Shown: positions 1 to 7,618, counted from the stretch's first letter. The stretch: DNA of 8,062 nt from Bacteroidales bacterium (GCA_031285575.1 JAITVX010000009.1:1-8062), one strand, 5' to 3'. Program-made: numbers and translations. Notes: generated by a model not told the origin, from the sequence alone.

Positions 1-37
1 ACAGGTAAAATACACTATACACAAACCGGTCAAACTG

Positions 38-51
38 TGCGGACATCCGCA
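38..51. other. Short perfect inverted repeat near left edge
   Basis: TGCGGA and TCCGCA form a perfect 6-bp inverted repeat separated by CA (38-43 with 46-51). It lies in the non-coding left end and has no T-run beside it on either strand. It could be a protein-binding palindrome or chance; no function is assigned. Confidence 0.3.
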
Positions 52-116
52 AATGTAACAGCTTCCAAATGTCATCACGCCATTATGCCACAAAATTTGG
101 GGTGGAAACTCGCAAT

Positions 117-193
117 GACCGGCGCTGGTTGGGGTTGCGTCGGCTGACGCAAGTATGCCGAAGCCCGTGGCGGGAGTTGCATCGGCTACGGCA
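117..193. other. GC-rich, hairpin-forming intergenic segment
   Basis: No gene is supported in positions 1-242, downstream of the glycogen enzyme gene. Within it, 117-193 has 52 G or C in 77 bases (about 68%), whereas 194-242 has 13 of 49 (about 27%). The block holds two consecutive stem-loops. One is a perfect 7-bp stem (TTGCGTC / GACGCAA, 135-141 with 146-152) with a 4-base loop. The other is a 10-bp stem with one mismatch (156-165 with 184-193) and an 18-base loop. No T-run follows either stem on the minus strand, so a classical intrinsic terminator for the glycogen gene is not shown. It could be a factor-dependent end, a dispersed repeat or a structured RNA; the sequence alone does not decide. 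Confidence 0.5.
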
Positions 194-242
194 GAATATT
201 TTATATTGTTTACGGTGTTTGGCATGTTTTTATTCAATTACG

Positions 243-3200
243 CTAATCTATCCAGCGCAGGAGGTAAAAATCCTGACGGTGCGGCAGGTCTTCATGTTTG
301 GGGTAAATTCGTATGCCGTAATAGAACGAGCCGGCTTTTTCGGGTGTAAACTTCGACCTGTAATAGCATTTGTCGCCTTTGCAGCTTATGAGTTCAAACA
401 CTTCGCGGTCAACATACTTGTATTCTCCTGTTTTGCTGAAGGTGGTTATTACAAATTCCACTCCAACGTTATCGGCCGGAATGTTTTTCAGCGACAGCGC
501 CACTTCGGCCTTGTATTCCTGACCGGATTTATAGATGTTGTCTTTGGTTTTTTCAAAGCTGTAGTTAAGCACTTCTATGTTGTCCCATCCTGCCTTCAGT
601 TTGTCTTTCCAGTCGGCAAGCGATTTCGCCTTTTCAAAATTATTGCCGGTAAGATACCTGCTGCGTATGGCAAGTTTGTTGTAGTATTTCGCATAATAGT
701 CGTCTATTTGCCTTTTCATGGTAAACTCCGGCGCCACACGTACCATTGTATTCTTAACCATGCTTATCCATTCGGCGGGAACGCCCTGTTCGTTAAAAGA
801 GTAGTATGCCGGTGTTATTTCGTTTTCAAGCATGTTGTAAATGGTTTCGGCATCTACATCATCCTGCAGTTCCTGGTTGTCGAACGATTTTTTTTCGGGC
901 AGCGCCCATCCTGCAAATACGTGATAGCCTTCAACCCACCATCCGTCGAGTACGCTGAAGTGTATTGTGCCGTTCATCACGGCTTTCTCGCCGCTTGTTC
1001 CCGATGCTTCAAGCGGTCTGGTTGGTGTGTTTAACCATATATCTACTCCTCTTACGAGATACTTTGCAAGTTCAATATCATAGTTTTCAAGAAATAAAAT
1101 TTTGCCTGCAAAGCGTGGCATTTGTGCTACTTCGAGTATTCTTTTAATCAAATCCTGCCCTCCTCCGTCGTGCGGGTGGGCTTTCCCGGCGTATATGAAC
1201 TGTACGGGGCGGTCGGGGTTGTTTACAATGCGGTCGAGCCGGTCGAGGTCGCGGAACAGCAGCGACGCTCTTTTGTATGTTGCAAAGCGGCGTGCAAATC
1301 CTATAGTAAGCGCCCTGTCGTTAAGGTGTGTGCTGATGTTCAGCAGTGTTCGCGGGCTTACATGCCTTTCGAGCATGCTTGCCTGGAGGTTTTTCCGTAT
1401 GCTGACGAACAGTTTCTTTTTAAGCCCTGTCTTAATATCGTATATTCGTTTATCGTCAACGTCGTAAAGCTTTTCCCACAGCCGCCTGTCTGTCTGGTCG
1501 AAGTCGGCTCTGCCTGTAATTTCGCTGTAAACTTCGCGCCATTCGGGTGCTGTCCATGTAGGGTGATGCACACCGTTGGTAACATGGCCTATAAACAGTT
1601 CTTCTTCAAGGTATCCGGGCCACAGTTTGTTGAACATGCCGCGGCTCACCTTGCCGTGCAGCTTGCTTACGCCGTTTATTTCCTGCGACATGCGTGCCGC
1701 CAGATAGCTCATGTTGAATTTTCTGCTTTCCTCGCCTTCACACTGGCCGAGCGCCATCAGTTCGTTCCATGTAATGGCCAGCCGGTTATGATAATGCGAT
1801 ATGTATTTTCTCAGCAGGTCTTCCTCAAAGGCGTCGTGCCCTGCCGGAACCGGCGTATGTGTTGTAAACAGCGTTGAGGCCCGCACCACTTCAAGCGCCT
1901 GGTTAAATGTGAGGTGCATGTCGGCAATAAGCTTTCTCAGCCTTTCTATGCTTATAAAGGCCGAGTGCCCTTCGTTGCTGTGATACAGGTCGGTTGTAAT
2001 TCCCATGGCTTCGAGGGTTCTCATGCCACCTATGCCAAGCACAAGCTCCTGCTTCAGCCGGTTTTCGTTGTCGCCTCCATAGAGGTGGTGTGTTACCGAC
2101 CTGTCTTCGGGTGTGTTTTCATTGCAGTCGGTATCGAGAAGTATAAGCCGCACCTTTCCCACCATTGCTTCCCATACACGAATGGTTATATTACGCCCCG
2201 GCCACGCAAGTGTTACATACAGCTGGTTGCCTGCATTGTCCTGCACCGGCAAAACCGGCAGGCCTGAGAAGTCTTCCGAGTCGTATATTGCAAGCTGTTC
2301 GCCCCGCAGCCCTATTTTCTGCTTGAAATAGCCATACCGGTAAAGAAGCCCTATGCCTGTTACGTTAAGATTGGAGTCGCTGGCTTCTTTCAGATAGTCG
2401 CCTGCAAGGATTCCCAGCCCGCCTGAATATATCTTGAGGCACTGGTGTATTCCGAATTCCATTGAAAAATATGCAACCGAAGGTTTGGCAGTATTTTCCG
2501 GCCTTTCCATGTAGTTCTTGAATTTCTTCTCAACAGATTTAAGGTCGGCAAGAAATTCCTCATCGTTTTCAAGCACAAGAAGCCTTTTGTAGCCAATTTT
2601 CTCAAGAAGTTTCTTGGGGTTATGTCCTGTTTCATCCCACAGCGACGGGTCGAGGTTCTTAAAAAAGCGTTCGGCATCGGAGTTCCACGACCACCACAGG
2701 TTGTTTGCAAGTTCTTTAAGGAACCCCAGCTTTTCGGGCGCCACGTTCTGAATATAAATATCTTTCCATACAGGTACCTGATGCGGTTTTCTGACTGTAA
2801 GCCCCGGCGCTTCAACAAAACGTGCAAATTCACGGGGTTCACCGGCCATTCTTTCGGCGCTTTTTACAAGCGCCATGCCGTATGCGTTGAAATAATGCGC
2901 TGCAAGCGTATCCCATACGGCAATCCTCGATACTTCATAGGCTTTTTTCCGGGCATCAGATATTTCCTTATCGTTTAGCGCAAGGAACTGTTCCATGAAT
3001 CCGCATATTTCATCGGCCACTTCCTTTTCATTGTCGTCATTTCGCTCTATCACTCTTATTCCATTGCCCGGCTCCTTGAAATATGTTTTAACCCAATGCC
3101 CAAAACCCGACAGCGATGTTGTAACCGTAGGTATAGAAAACATAAGACTTTCGAGCGGAGTGTAGCCCCACGGCTCATAATATGATGGAAATACCGACAG

Positions 3201-4472
3201 GTCGAAACCTATCAGCAAATCAAAGTATGCAATATTGAATATTCCGTCATTACCGTTAAGATATGACGGAATAAAAAGGACTTTTACCTTAGAGCGCTGA
3301 TTATTGTCAAGTCCGTTTGCGGTAATCCGGTTTAAAACAGGATCTGACGATGGATAATGCAGACTGTGGCTAAGATATTTATCCCATCCCGTTGGTTGCG
3401 AGCCGTGATATAGAATATCGACAATATCCTGCCGTGGCCCTTTGTGGTAGGCAGGCATAAGTATAAAGGCAACGCACTCTTTTTGAAGGTTATCTTTTTT
3501 ATTCAGTTCGCCAAGCGAGTCGATGAAGATATCAACTCCTTTATTCCTGAACTCATATCTTCCACTGTTTGCCACAAGCATGCAATCGTGTGGCAACGAA
3601 TAGCCCAATATTGCTTCAGCGGTTTTAATCAGCTTATTGCGGGCGGCAAGTCTTTTTTCTTCAAATATTTCAGTCTTCGGCACAAACGAATCTTCAAAGC
3701 CGTTTGGAGTAACAATATCTATCGGTTTTCCAAGAAAATGACTGCATTCTCTTCCTGTTATCTCGCTTACTGCAGTAAATACGTCGGCTTCGGCTGCCGC
3801 AACTTTTTCGAGCGACTGTTTTGCTATAACATTAAATTCACGGGCAACCTGCATAGAATTGTAGGTTGCCATTTTACCGTACAGAGGCCTGCCGTTGCCG
3901 GCAATACATCGTCCAAGAACCGTAGCATGGGTTGTAAACGATGTGGCTATCCATGGTGAGTGTTTTTTCAGGTAAAGTATTCCTGTTCCTGTCATCCATT
4001 CATGAAACTGGGCTACTATGAAATGCTGATCGAGATAAAACGAAGAGTAGCTTTCAATAATTTTCCCAGCCGCATATCCGAAAAGAGCAGGTTCGATATA
4101 ATCCCACTGCCCTGTAATGCTGTCGAGTTTATAGGTTTCCCAGAATTGTGTAAAGATTTCATTCTGCTGCCCGAAATAGGGGGTGAAGTCGATTAATATC
4201 ACAACAGGATTGCCTGCTATGTTCCACCGACCAGTCCTCACCTTCAGTCCTTCGGCTGAAATTTTTTGTTTCCAGTCGGAGAATAATGTTTCATCGGGAA
4301 TAAATTCGGGGTTTTTATCATCTTCCCGCCATACATCGGGGCCAATCAGAATATAATTACTGTAGCCTGTTTCGTTAATGATGTTCAGGGCTTTTGTTGA
4401 AACGACGGTATGTATGCCGCCAACTTTATTACATATTTCCCAACTTGTTTCAAAGAGAAAATCAACTTTCAT
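243..4472 (-). CDS. Fused GT3-type glycogen synthase / GT35 alpha-glucan phosphorylase
   Basis: This 1409-residue cytoplasmic protein joins two glycogen enzymes. Residues 1-545 are a GT3-type synthase. They show the nucleotide-sugar loop KVGGIHTV (16-23), FHEWMTGTG (156-164), THATVLGR (181-188), GRYEFRNKG (304-312) and the catalytic EX7E motif with E433 and E441 in YYEPWGYTPLE. GT3 enzymes normally add glucose from UDP-glucose to glycogen. After a short linker, 570-660 is the DUF3417 module (NLWWSWN at 591-597). Residues 665-1275 form the alpha-glucan phosphorylase, which releases glucose-1-phosphate. It has IYSGGLGILAGD (681-692), NEGH (833-836), THTPVPAGH (871-879), RRFATYKR (1061-1068) and the PLP-lysine motif GTSGEK with K1163. 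A beta-rich tail (about 1280-1409) ending in LLRWID is typical of the family's C-terminus. The stop is TAG. The ATG at 4472 opens directly on the conserved synthase N-terminus, with no clear Shine-Dalgarno. The reading frame is unbroken across the junction. I recall these as adjacent separate genes in some Bacteroides, so the fusion is notable, though long fused forms may occur in relatives. Confidence 0.95.
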   Translation of the reverse strand: MKVDFLFETSWEICNKVGGIHTVVSTKALNIINETGYSNYILIGPDVWREDDKNPEFIPDETLFSDWKQKISAEGLKVRTGRWNIAGNPVVILIDFTPYFGQQNEIFTQFWETYKLDSITGQWDYIEPALFGYAAGKIIESYSSFYLDQHFIVAQFHEWMTGTGILYLKKHSPWIATSFTTHATVLGRCIAGNGRPLYGKMATYNSMQVAREFNVIAKQSLEKVAAAEADVFTAVSEITGRECSHFLGKPIDIVTPNGFEDSFVPKTEIFEEKRLAARNKLIKTAEAILGYSLPHDCMLVANSGRYEFRNKGVDIFIDSLGELNKKDNLQKECVAFILMPAYHKGPRQDIVDILYHGSQPTGWDKYLSHSLHYPSSDPVLNRITANGLDNNQRSKVKVLFIPSYLNGNDGIFNIAYFDLLIGFDLSVFPSYYEPWGYTPLESLMFSIPTVTTSLSGFGHWVKTYFKEPGNGIRVIERNDDNEKEVADEICGFMEQFLALNDKEISDARKKAYEVSRIAVWDTLAAHYFNAYGMALVKSAERMAGEPREFARFVEAPGLTVRKPHQVPVWKDIYIQNVAPEKLGFLKELANNLWWSWNSDAERFFKNLDPSLWDETGHNPKKLLEKIGYKRLLVLENDEEFLADLKSVEKKFKNYMERPENTAKPSVAYFSMEFGIHQCLKIYSGGLGILAGDYLKEASDSNLNVTGIGLLYRYGYFKQKIGLRGEQLAIYDSEDFSGLPVLPVQDNAGNQLYVTLAWPGRNITIRVWEAMVGKVRLILLDTDCNENTPEDRSVTHHLYGGDNENRLKQELVLGIGGMRTLEAMGITTDLYHSNEGHSAFISIERLRKLIADMHLTFNQALEVVRASTLFTTHTPVPAGHDAFEEDLLRKYISHYHNRLAITWNELMALGQCEGEESRKFNMSYLAARMSQEINGVSKLHGKVSRGMFNKLWPGYLEEELFIGHVTNGVHHPTWTAPEWREVYSEITGRADFDQTDRRLWEKLYDVDDKRIYDIKTGLKKKLFVSIRKNLQASMLERHVSPRTLLNISTHLNDRALTIGFARRFATYKRASLLFRDLDRLDRIVNNPDRPVQFIYAGKAHPHDGGGQDLIKRILEVAQMPRFAGKILFLENYDIELAKYLVRGVDIWLNTPTRPLEASGTSGEKAVMNGTIHFSVLDGWWVEGYHVFAGWALPEKKSFDNQELQDDVDAETIYNMLENEITPAYYSFNEQGVPAEWISMVKNTMVRVAPEFTMKRQIDDYYAKYYNKLAIRSRYLTGNNFEKAKSLADWKDKLKAGWDNIEVLNYSFEKTKDNIYKSGQEYKAEVALSLKNIPADNVGVEFVITTFSKTGEYKYVDREVFELISCKGDKCYYRSKFTPEKAGSFYYGIRIYPKHEDLPHRQDFYLLRWID

Positions 4473-4530
4473 CGTTATAATGTATAGGTTATGTTAACTT
4501 GTTGCAAATCCATAAAACAGGCCGAAGTTA

Positions 4531-4538
4531 CAAAAATA
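4531..4538 (-). promoter_or_regulatory. Candidate -7 promoter element for the glycogen enzyme gene
   Basis: Read on the minus strand this is TATTTTTG, a full match to the Bacteroidetes -7 consensus TAnnTTTG. It would start transcription roughly 50 bases before the ATG at 4472. A -33 TTTG at the expected distance is not seen; the nearest TTTG (plus positions 4549-4552) is only 10 bases upstream, which is too close. Support is therefore one element plus position. Confidence 0.4.
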
Positions 4539-4640
4539 TCTTATAAAACAAACTTTTATTGTCAGTCTTTTAAAAGCCCCTCGAAAATATTTTTTTATTT
4601 TTTTCACTTTTTTATTGCGGAATGAAAAATTTGTTTTATT

Positions 4641-4658
4641 TTTGACCGTCTGGTTAAA
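4641..4658. promoter_or_regulatory. Candidate TetR-family operator
   Basis: TTTGACC and GGTTAAA form an inverted repeat with a 4-base centre (GTCT); six of seven pairs match, the exception being G4644 against T4655. Size, symmetry and the TGACC...GGT half-site style fit TetR/AcrR operators. It lies 39 bases before the TetR start and occupies the space between the candidate -33 and -7 elements. A bound repressor there would block polymerase, which suggests autoregulation of the whole operon. Confidence 0.5.
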
Positions 4659-4671
4659 CCAAATAATTTAT
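4641..4671 (+). promoter_or_regulatory. Candidate promoter of the TetR-led efflux operon
   Basis: TTTG at 4641-4644 fits the Bacteroidetes -33 element. After 19 bases comes TAATTTAT (4664-4671), which matches four of the six fixed positions of TAnnTTTG. Spacing is in the usual range, and the implied start would leave a leader of about 20 bases before the ATG at 4698. The -7 match is imperfect, so this is a moderate call. Confidence 0.4.
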
Positions 4672-4697
4672 CTATAAAATTAAACTATAAAGACAAT

Positions 4698-5387
4698 ATG
4701 GAAATAAAAGACAAACTTACTGAGGAAAAGATTTTTGAGGCCGCAACTCAGGTGTTTCTTGCAAAAGGAATGGACGGAGCACGGATGCAGGATATTGCCG
4801 ATATTGCAGGTATAAACAAATCGTTGCTGCATTATTATTTCAGGTCGAAAGACAAACTTTTTGATGCAGTTTTTGAAAAACTTGCAAAAACTTTGTTCTC
4901 AAAGTTCATACCGGTTTTAAGCCCTGATTTAACGTTGGAAGACAAAGTCCGATTTTTTTTCAGAGAGCATATCGCTTTTCTGCAACAAAATTCAGCGCTT
5001 CCTCTTTTTGTGCTGAACGAAATTAACAGGAAACCGGCGCGAGTGCAAAAATTCCTTGAAAATATTGATGTGAAGCTGTTTTGGGAAACTGTAAAAAAGC
5101 AGCATGGTACAGAGCTTGGCGGTAATGCACTTTCCATCGACAGCATTGTTCAAATTACATCTACTATTATATCCATAAGCATATTTCCGTTTGTGGCATG
5201 TGGAATACTTGAGGGTGTTCTCAAAAAAGTGAATCTGCAGTTTGATGATTACTTTGAAATGCGAAAAGAATTTGCAGCAGAGTTTGTTATCGGAGCGTTG
5301 AAAAGCATGAATTTAAACAGTCAATCTACCATTGCATCCGGTTCGGAACATGAAAATTCAGAAAAAGTTACACAATATAATAAATAA
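4698..5387 (+). CDS. TetR/AcrR-family transcriptional regulator
   Basis: The 229-residue protein has the standard TetR N-terminal DNA-binding domain. Residues 9-24 form the first helix (EEKIFEAATQVFLAKG). The helix-turn-helix spans about 29-48 (RMQDIADIAGINKSLLHYYF), followed by the conserved RSKDKLFDAVF. The remainder is an all-helical ligand and dimer domain, including the segment LPLFVLNEINRKP (101-113) and a very hydrophobic stretch (about 151-176) that could line the inducer pocket. A polar Ser/Asn/Glu-rich tail covers about 206-229. Start choice: the ATG at 4698 gives the expected short lead into helix 1. It is the first gene of the co-directional efflux cluster, with only 12 bases to the next start, so it most likely represses that cluster and itself. 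The inducer cannot be told from sequence. Confidence 0.93.
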   Translation: MEIKDKLTEEKIFEAATQVFLAKGMDGARMQDIADIAGINKSLLHYYFRSKDKLFDAVFEKLAKTLFSKFIPVLSPDLTLEDKVRFFFREHIAFLQQNSALPLFVLNEINRKPARVQKFLENIDVKLFWETVKKQHGTELGGNALSIDSIVQITSTIISISIFPFVACGILEGVLKKVNLQFDDYFEMRKEFAAEFVIGALKSMNLNSQSTIASGSEHENSEKVTQYNK

Positions 5388-5399
5388 AAATGTAAGAAA

Positions 5400-6689
5400 A
5401 TGAAAAAGCTATTATTGGTAATAATCATTGCCGTGTTGTTTACTACCGGCGTAACGCCGCAAACGCTGATTACTCTGAAGGAATGTTATGAACTTGCTAC
5501 TGCAAACAACGCCCTGTCGAGTGAAAAAGAGGCATATTCAAGTATTGCTGAAATAAAAGATGAAAATCTTTTGAAAAGCTGGCTTCCAACGCTCGATATT
5601 AATGCCAGTGCATTATATAATTCGGATATTGTAGATTTTTCCGATGCAATGGCCGCTGTGCCTGCAATGTCTTCGGTATTTCATTCAATGCCAAAAGATC
5701 AGTATAAAATAACACTCGATATCAACCAGACTTTCTACGACGGCGGCGCCATTAAAAATGCAAGGGCAATGGAGCAGGCCGAGTTGAAACTGAACGAAAA
5801 ACAGGTGGAAATAGATGAATATAAAATAAGGGGAGAAATAAACGCTTATTATTTCAATATAATACTTCTTGGCAGGCAAAAAGAAATTCTCAGTAATTAC
5901 CTGCAACTGATGGAAAAGAGAATGAATGCGATGGAAAGCGCAATAACCAACGGCGTTAAGCTAAAGCATGACATGGACATTATTAAATCGGAAAAAATCA
6001 GTATTGAACAGCAGATGGCAGAAATAGAATCGAAAAAGAAGGCGCTGATGAAAATAATGTCGGACATGACCGGAACGGAGATAACCGACTTAACCAGTTT
6101 TGCCGTTCCCGAGCCCGAGTACCGGAATGATGAAGAATTGACAAGGCATGAGCTGCAAATGTTTGACCTTAAAAGAGAACAGCTGTCGGCCGCAATGAAA
6201 ATGACGCAAACCAAAAGGCTGCCAAAAGCATTCGGATTTGCAACAGCAGGTTATGGTAACCCTCCGGGGCAAAATTTTCTGGAAGATTCATTCGATACAT
6301 ATTATATAATAGGTGCAGGAATAAAATGGAACATATTCGACTGGAACAAAACGAAAAACGAAAAACAGGTTATAGCTATTCAGCAGGGAATTATTGAAAA
6401 CCGGAAAACCGATATGACTGATAATATTAGAAGAATGCTCGAAACAAAAATGAGTGAGATAAACAGCCTGGAAGAGATGATAAAAAGCGATGAGGAACTG
6501 CTGGAACTCAGGAAAAGAATATCACGTACAGCCGAATCGCAGTACGATAACGGAACAATAACCGCTGCCGAATATATGGCAGAACTTAACGCGGAAAAAA
6601 ACGCTGCAGTCAACAGTGACATACACAGGCTGAAACTCGCGCTTGCAGGCGTGGAATACATGAATCTCAGCGGCAGAGATATAGAATAA
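5400..6689 (+). CDS. TolC-like outer-membrane efflux protein
   Basis: The 429-residue protein has a Sec signal peptide (MKKLLL, hydrophobic core to about residue 18, cleavage probably near residue 20-21) with no lipobox, so it is not a lipoprotein. The mature part shows the two-fold outer-membrane efflux protein pattern. The first repeat (about 24-225) begins LITLKECYELATANN and includes a beta segment ending in TFYDGGAIKNAR (111-122). The second (about 245-420) includes GAGIKWNIFDWNKTKNEKQ (305-323) and the closing helix motif ESQYDNGTITAAEYMAELNA (379-398). Long coiled-coil helices lie between the beta segments. Trimers would form the outer-membrane barrel and periplasmic tunnel that receives substrate from the adaptor and ABC transporter encoded next. 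It starts 12 bases after the TetR stop and is slightly shorter than many TolC proteins, but no domain appears missing. Confidence 0.93.
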   Translation: MKKLLLVIIIAVLFTTGVTPQTLITLKECYELATANNALSSEKEAYSSIAEIKDENLLKSWLPTLDINASALYNSDIVDFSDAMAAVPAMSSVFHSMPKDQYKITLDINQTFYDGGAIKNARAMEQAELKLNEKQVEIDEYKIRGEINAYYFNIILLGRQKEILSNYLQLMEKRMNAMESAITNGVKLKHDMDIIKSEKISIEQQMAEIESKKKALMKIMSDMTGTEITDLTSFAVPEPEYRNDEELTRHELQMFDLKREQLSAAMKMTQTKRLPKAFGFATAGYGNPPGQNFLEDSFDTYYIIGAGIKWNIFDWNKTKNEKQVIAIQQGIIENRKTDMTDNIRRMLETKMSEINSLEEMIKSDEELLELRKRISRTAESQYDNGTITAAEYMAELNAEKNAAVNSDIHRLKLALAGVEYMNLSGRDIE

Positions 6690-6739
6690 CCCTTACATGT
6701 TAATTAACTTTATAAACAAAAATAATAAAACGGAATAAA

Positions 6740-7618
6740 ATGAAAACCAGATTTTTACTTTTAGCATTACTTGCCATAGTGGCAGGCTGCAAAGACAACG
6801 GAAACAACGCCGACGCTTACGGCAACTTTGAAGCTACCGAAATAATTATTTCACCCGAAGTTCCGGGTAAAATAATCCGGTTTAATACCGAAGAAGGCAG
6901 CCAGATTGGCAAAGGCGACATAGTTGCCATTATCGACACTGCATTGCTGAGCCTGCAAAAAGCCGAAATGGATGCAACTATGAAAAGCGTCAGAACACGC
7001 ATAACATCGATAAATGCACAGAATGCCGTTTTGGAGCAACAGATTGCAAACCTTAACGTAGATATATCGAGGGTTGAAAGAATGCTGAAAGACGAAGCTG
7101 CCACCCAAAAGCAGCTCGACGACCTTGCGGGGCAGGCCACATCTATAAGGAAGCAGATAGACGTCAGCAATACGCAGAAAGAATCGGTAATTGCAGAACT
7201 TTCAGTTATTGAATCTAAAAAAGCTACGATTGACGAACAAATCAGGAGATGCCAGGTTACATCGCCGCTGAAAGGCTCTGTTATTGAGACATACGCCGAA
7301 GCAGGCGAAATTGCCGCAGCAGGAAAACCCGTTGCCAAAATAGCCGACCTTTCGGTCGTTACGCTTAAAGCTTACGTAAGCGGCGGACAACTGGCCGACG
7401 TAAAAACAGGAGCAAAATGTAACGTAAGGATTGACGACGGCGCAAAAGGCTTCAGAGAGTTTGAAGGAACTGTCAGGTATATTTCTGAAAAATCTGAATT
7501 TACACCTAAAATTATTCAGACTAAGGAAGACAGGGTAACAATGGTGTACGCTGTTGAAATAAGCGTAGTCAACGACGGTTCCATCAAAGCGGGCATGCCG
7601 GGCGAAGCAATATTCTGA
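6740..7618 (+). CDS. HlyD/YbhG-like periplasmic adaptor lipoprotein of an ABC exporter
   Basis: The 292-residue membrane fusion protein begins with a lipoprotein signal peptide ending in the lipobox IVAGC, so the mature protein would be lipidated at C17. Domains in order: the first lipoyl half (about 28-68, YGNFEATEIIISPEVPGKI and the EEGSQIGKGDIVAIID loop), an alpha-helical coiled-coil hairpin (about 70-168), the second lipoyl half (about 170-205, CQVTSPLKGSVIETYAEAGE), then a beta-barrel (206-292) ending AGMPGEAIF. Such adaptors bridge the inner-membrane ABC transporter and the TolC-like channel through the hairpin tip. It follows the channel gene after 50 bases with no obvious terminator, and the ABC ATPase begins 18 bases after its stop. 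The order is that of type ABC drug exporters; E. coli YbhG is the closest named comparison. A macrolide exporter adaptor is less likely because the partner ATPase is YbhF-like. Confidence 0.9.
   Translation: MKTRFLLLALLAIVAGCKDNGNNADAYGNFEATEIIISPEVPGKIIRFNTEEGSQIGKGDIVAIIDTALLSLQKAEMDATMKSVRTRITSINAQNAVLEQQIANLNVDISRVERMLKDEAATQKQLDDLAGQATSIRKQIDVSNTQKESVIAELSVIESKKATIDEQIRRCQVTSPLKGSVIETYAEAGEIAAAGKPVAKIADLSVVTLKAYVSGGQLADVKTGAKCNVRIDDGAKGFREFEGTVRYISEKSEFTPKIIQTKEDRVTMVYAVEISVVNDGSIKAGMPGEAIF

Larger units (their letters stand above)
4473..4697. other. AT-rich divergent intergenic region
   Basis: The 225 bases separate the divergently transcribed glycogen enzyme and the TetR regulator. 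They contain long A and T tracts, strongest around 4584-4640, and a 10-bp perfect palindrome CTTTTAAAAG at 4567-4576. Candidate promoters for both directions and a TetR-type inverted repeat lie inside it. I see no small gene or structured RNA here. The A/T tracts may bend DNA or assist polymerase binding, which is inference. Confidence 0.6.

Noticed and set aside
135..152. Perfect hairpin as an intrinsic terminator of the glycogen gene
   Set aside because: On the minus strand it is followed by CCCCAACC, not a T-run, so it lacks the defining second half of an intrinsic terminator.
1..225. Minus-strand frame from an ATG at 225 open to the left edge (75 codons)
   Set aside because: Its translation (MPNTVNNIKYSAVADATPAT...) shows no domain, it crosses the hairpin-rich block, and the codon pattern is not convincing. 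A real small gene extending past the edge cannot be excluded but is not supported.
69..1034. 321-codon open frame on the plus strand
   Set aside because: It lies almost wholly antisense to the well-supported phosphorylase C-terminus, and its translation is rich in Phe, Val, Tyr and Cys with no recognisable domain. It is a shadow of the codon use of the real gene.
1122..1877. 251-codon open frame on the plus strand
   Set aside because: It is antisense to the phosphorylase core, has low-complexity hydrophobic and cysteine-rich composition and no motif. It is a shadow frame.
4567..4576. Palindrome CTTTTAAAAG as a second operator
   Set aside because: It does not share the half-site sequence of the 4641-4658 repeat, and AT palindromes of this size are expected in such AT-rich DNA.
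6699..6708. Palindrome GTTAATTAAC between the channel and adaptor genes
   Set aside because: It is a short AT-rich palindrome that occurs readily by chance, with no promoter element at proper spacing; an internal promoter or operator is not supported.
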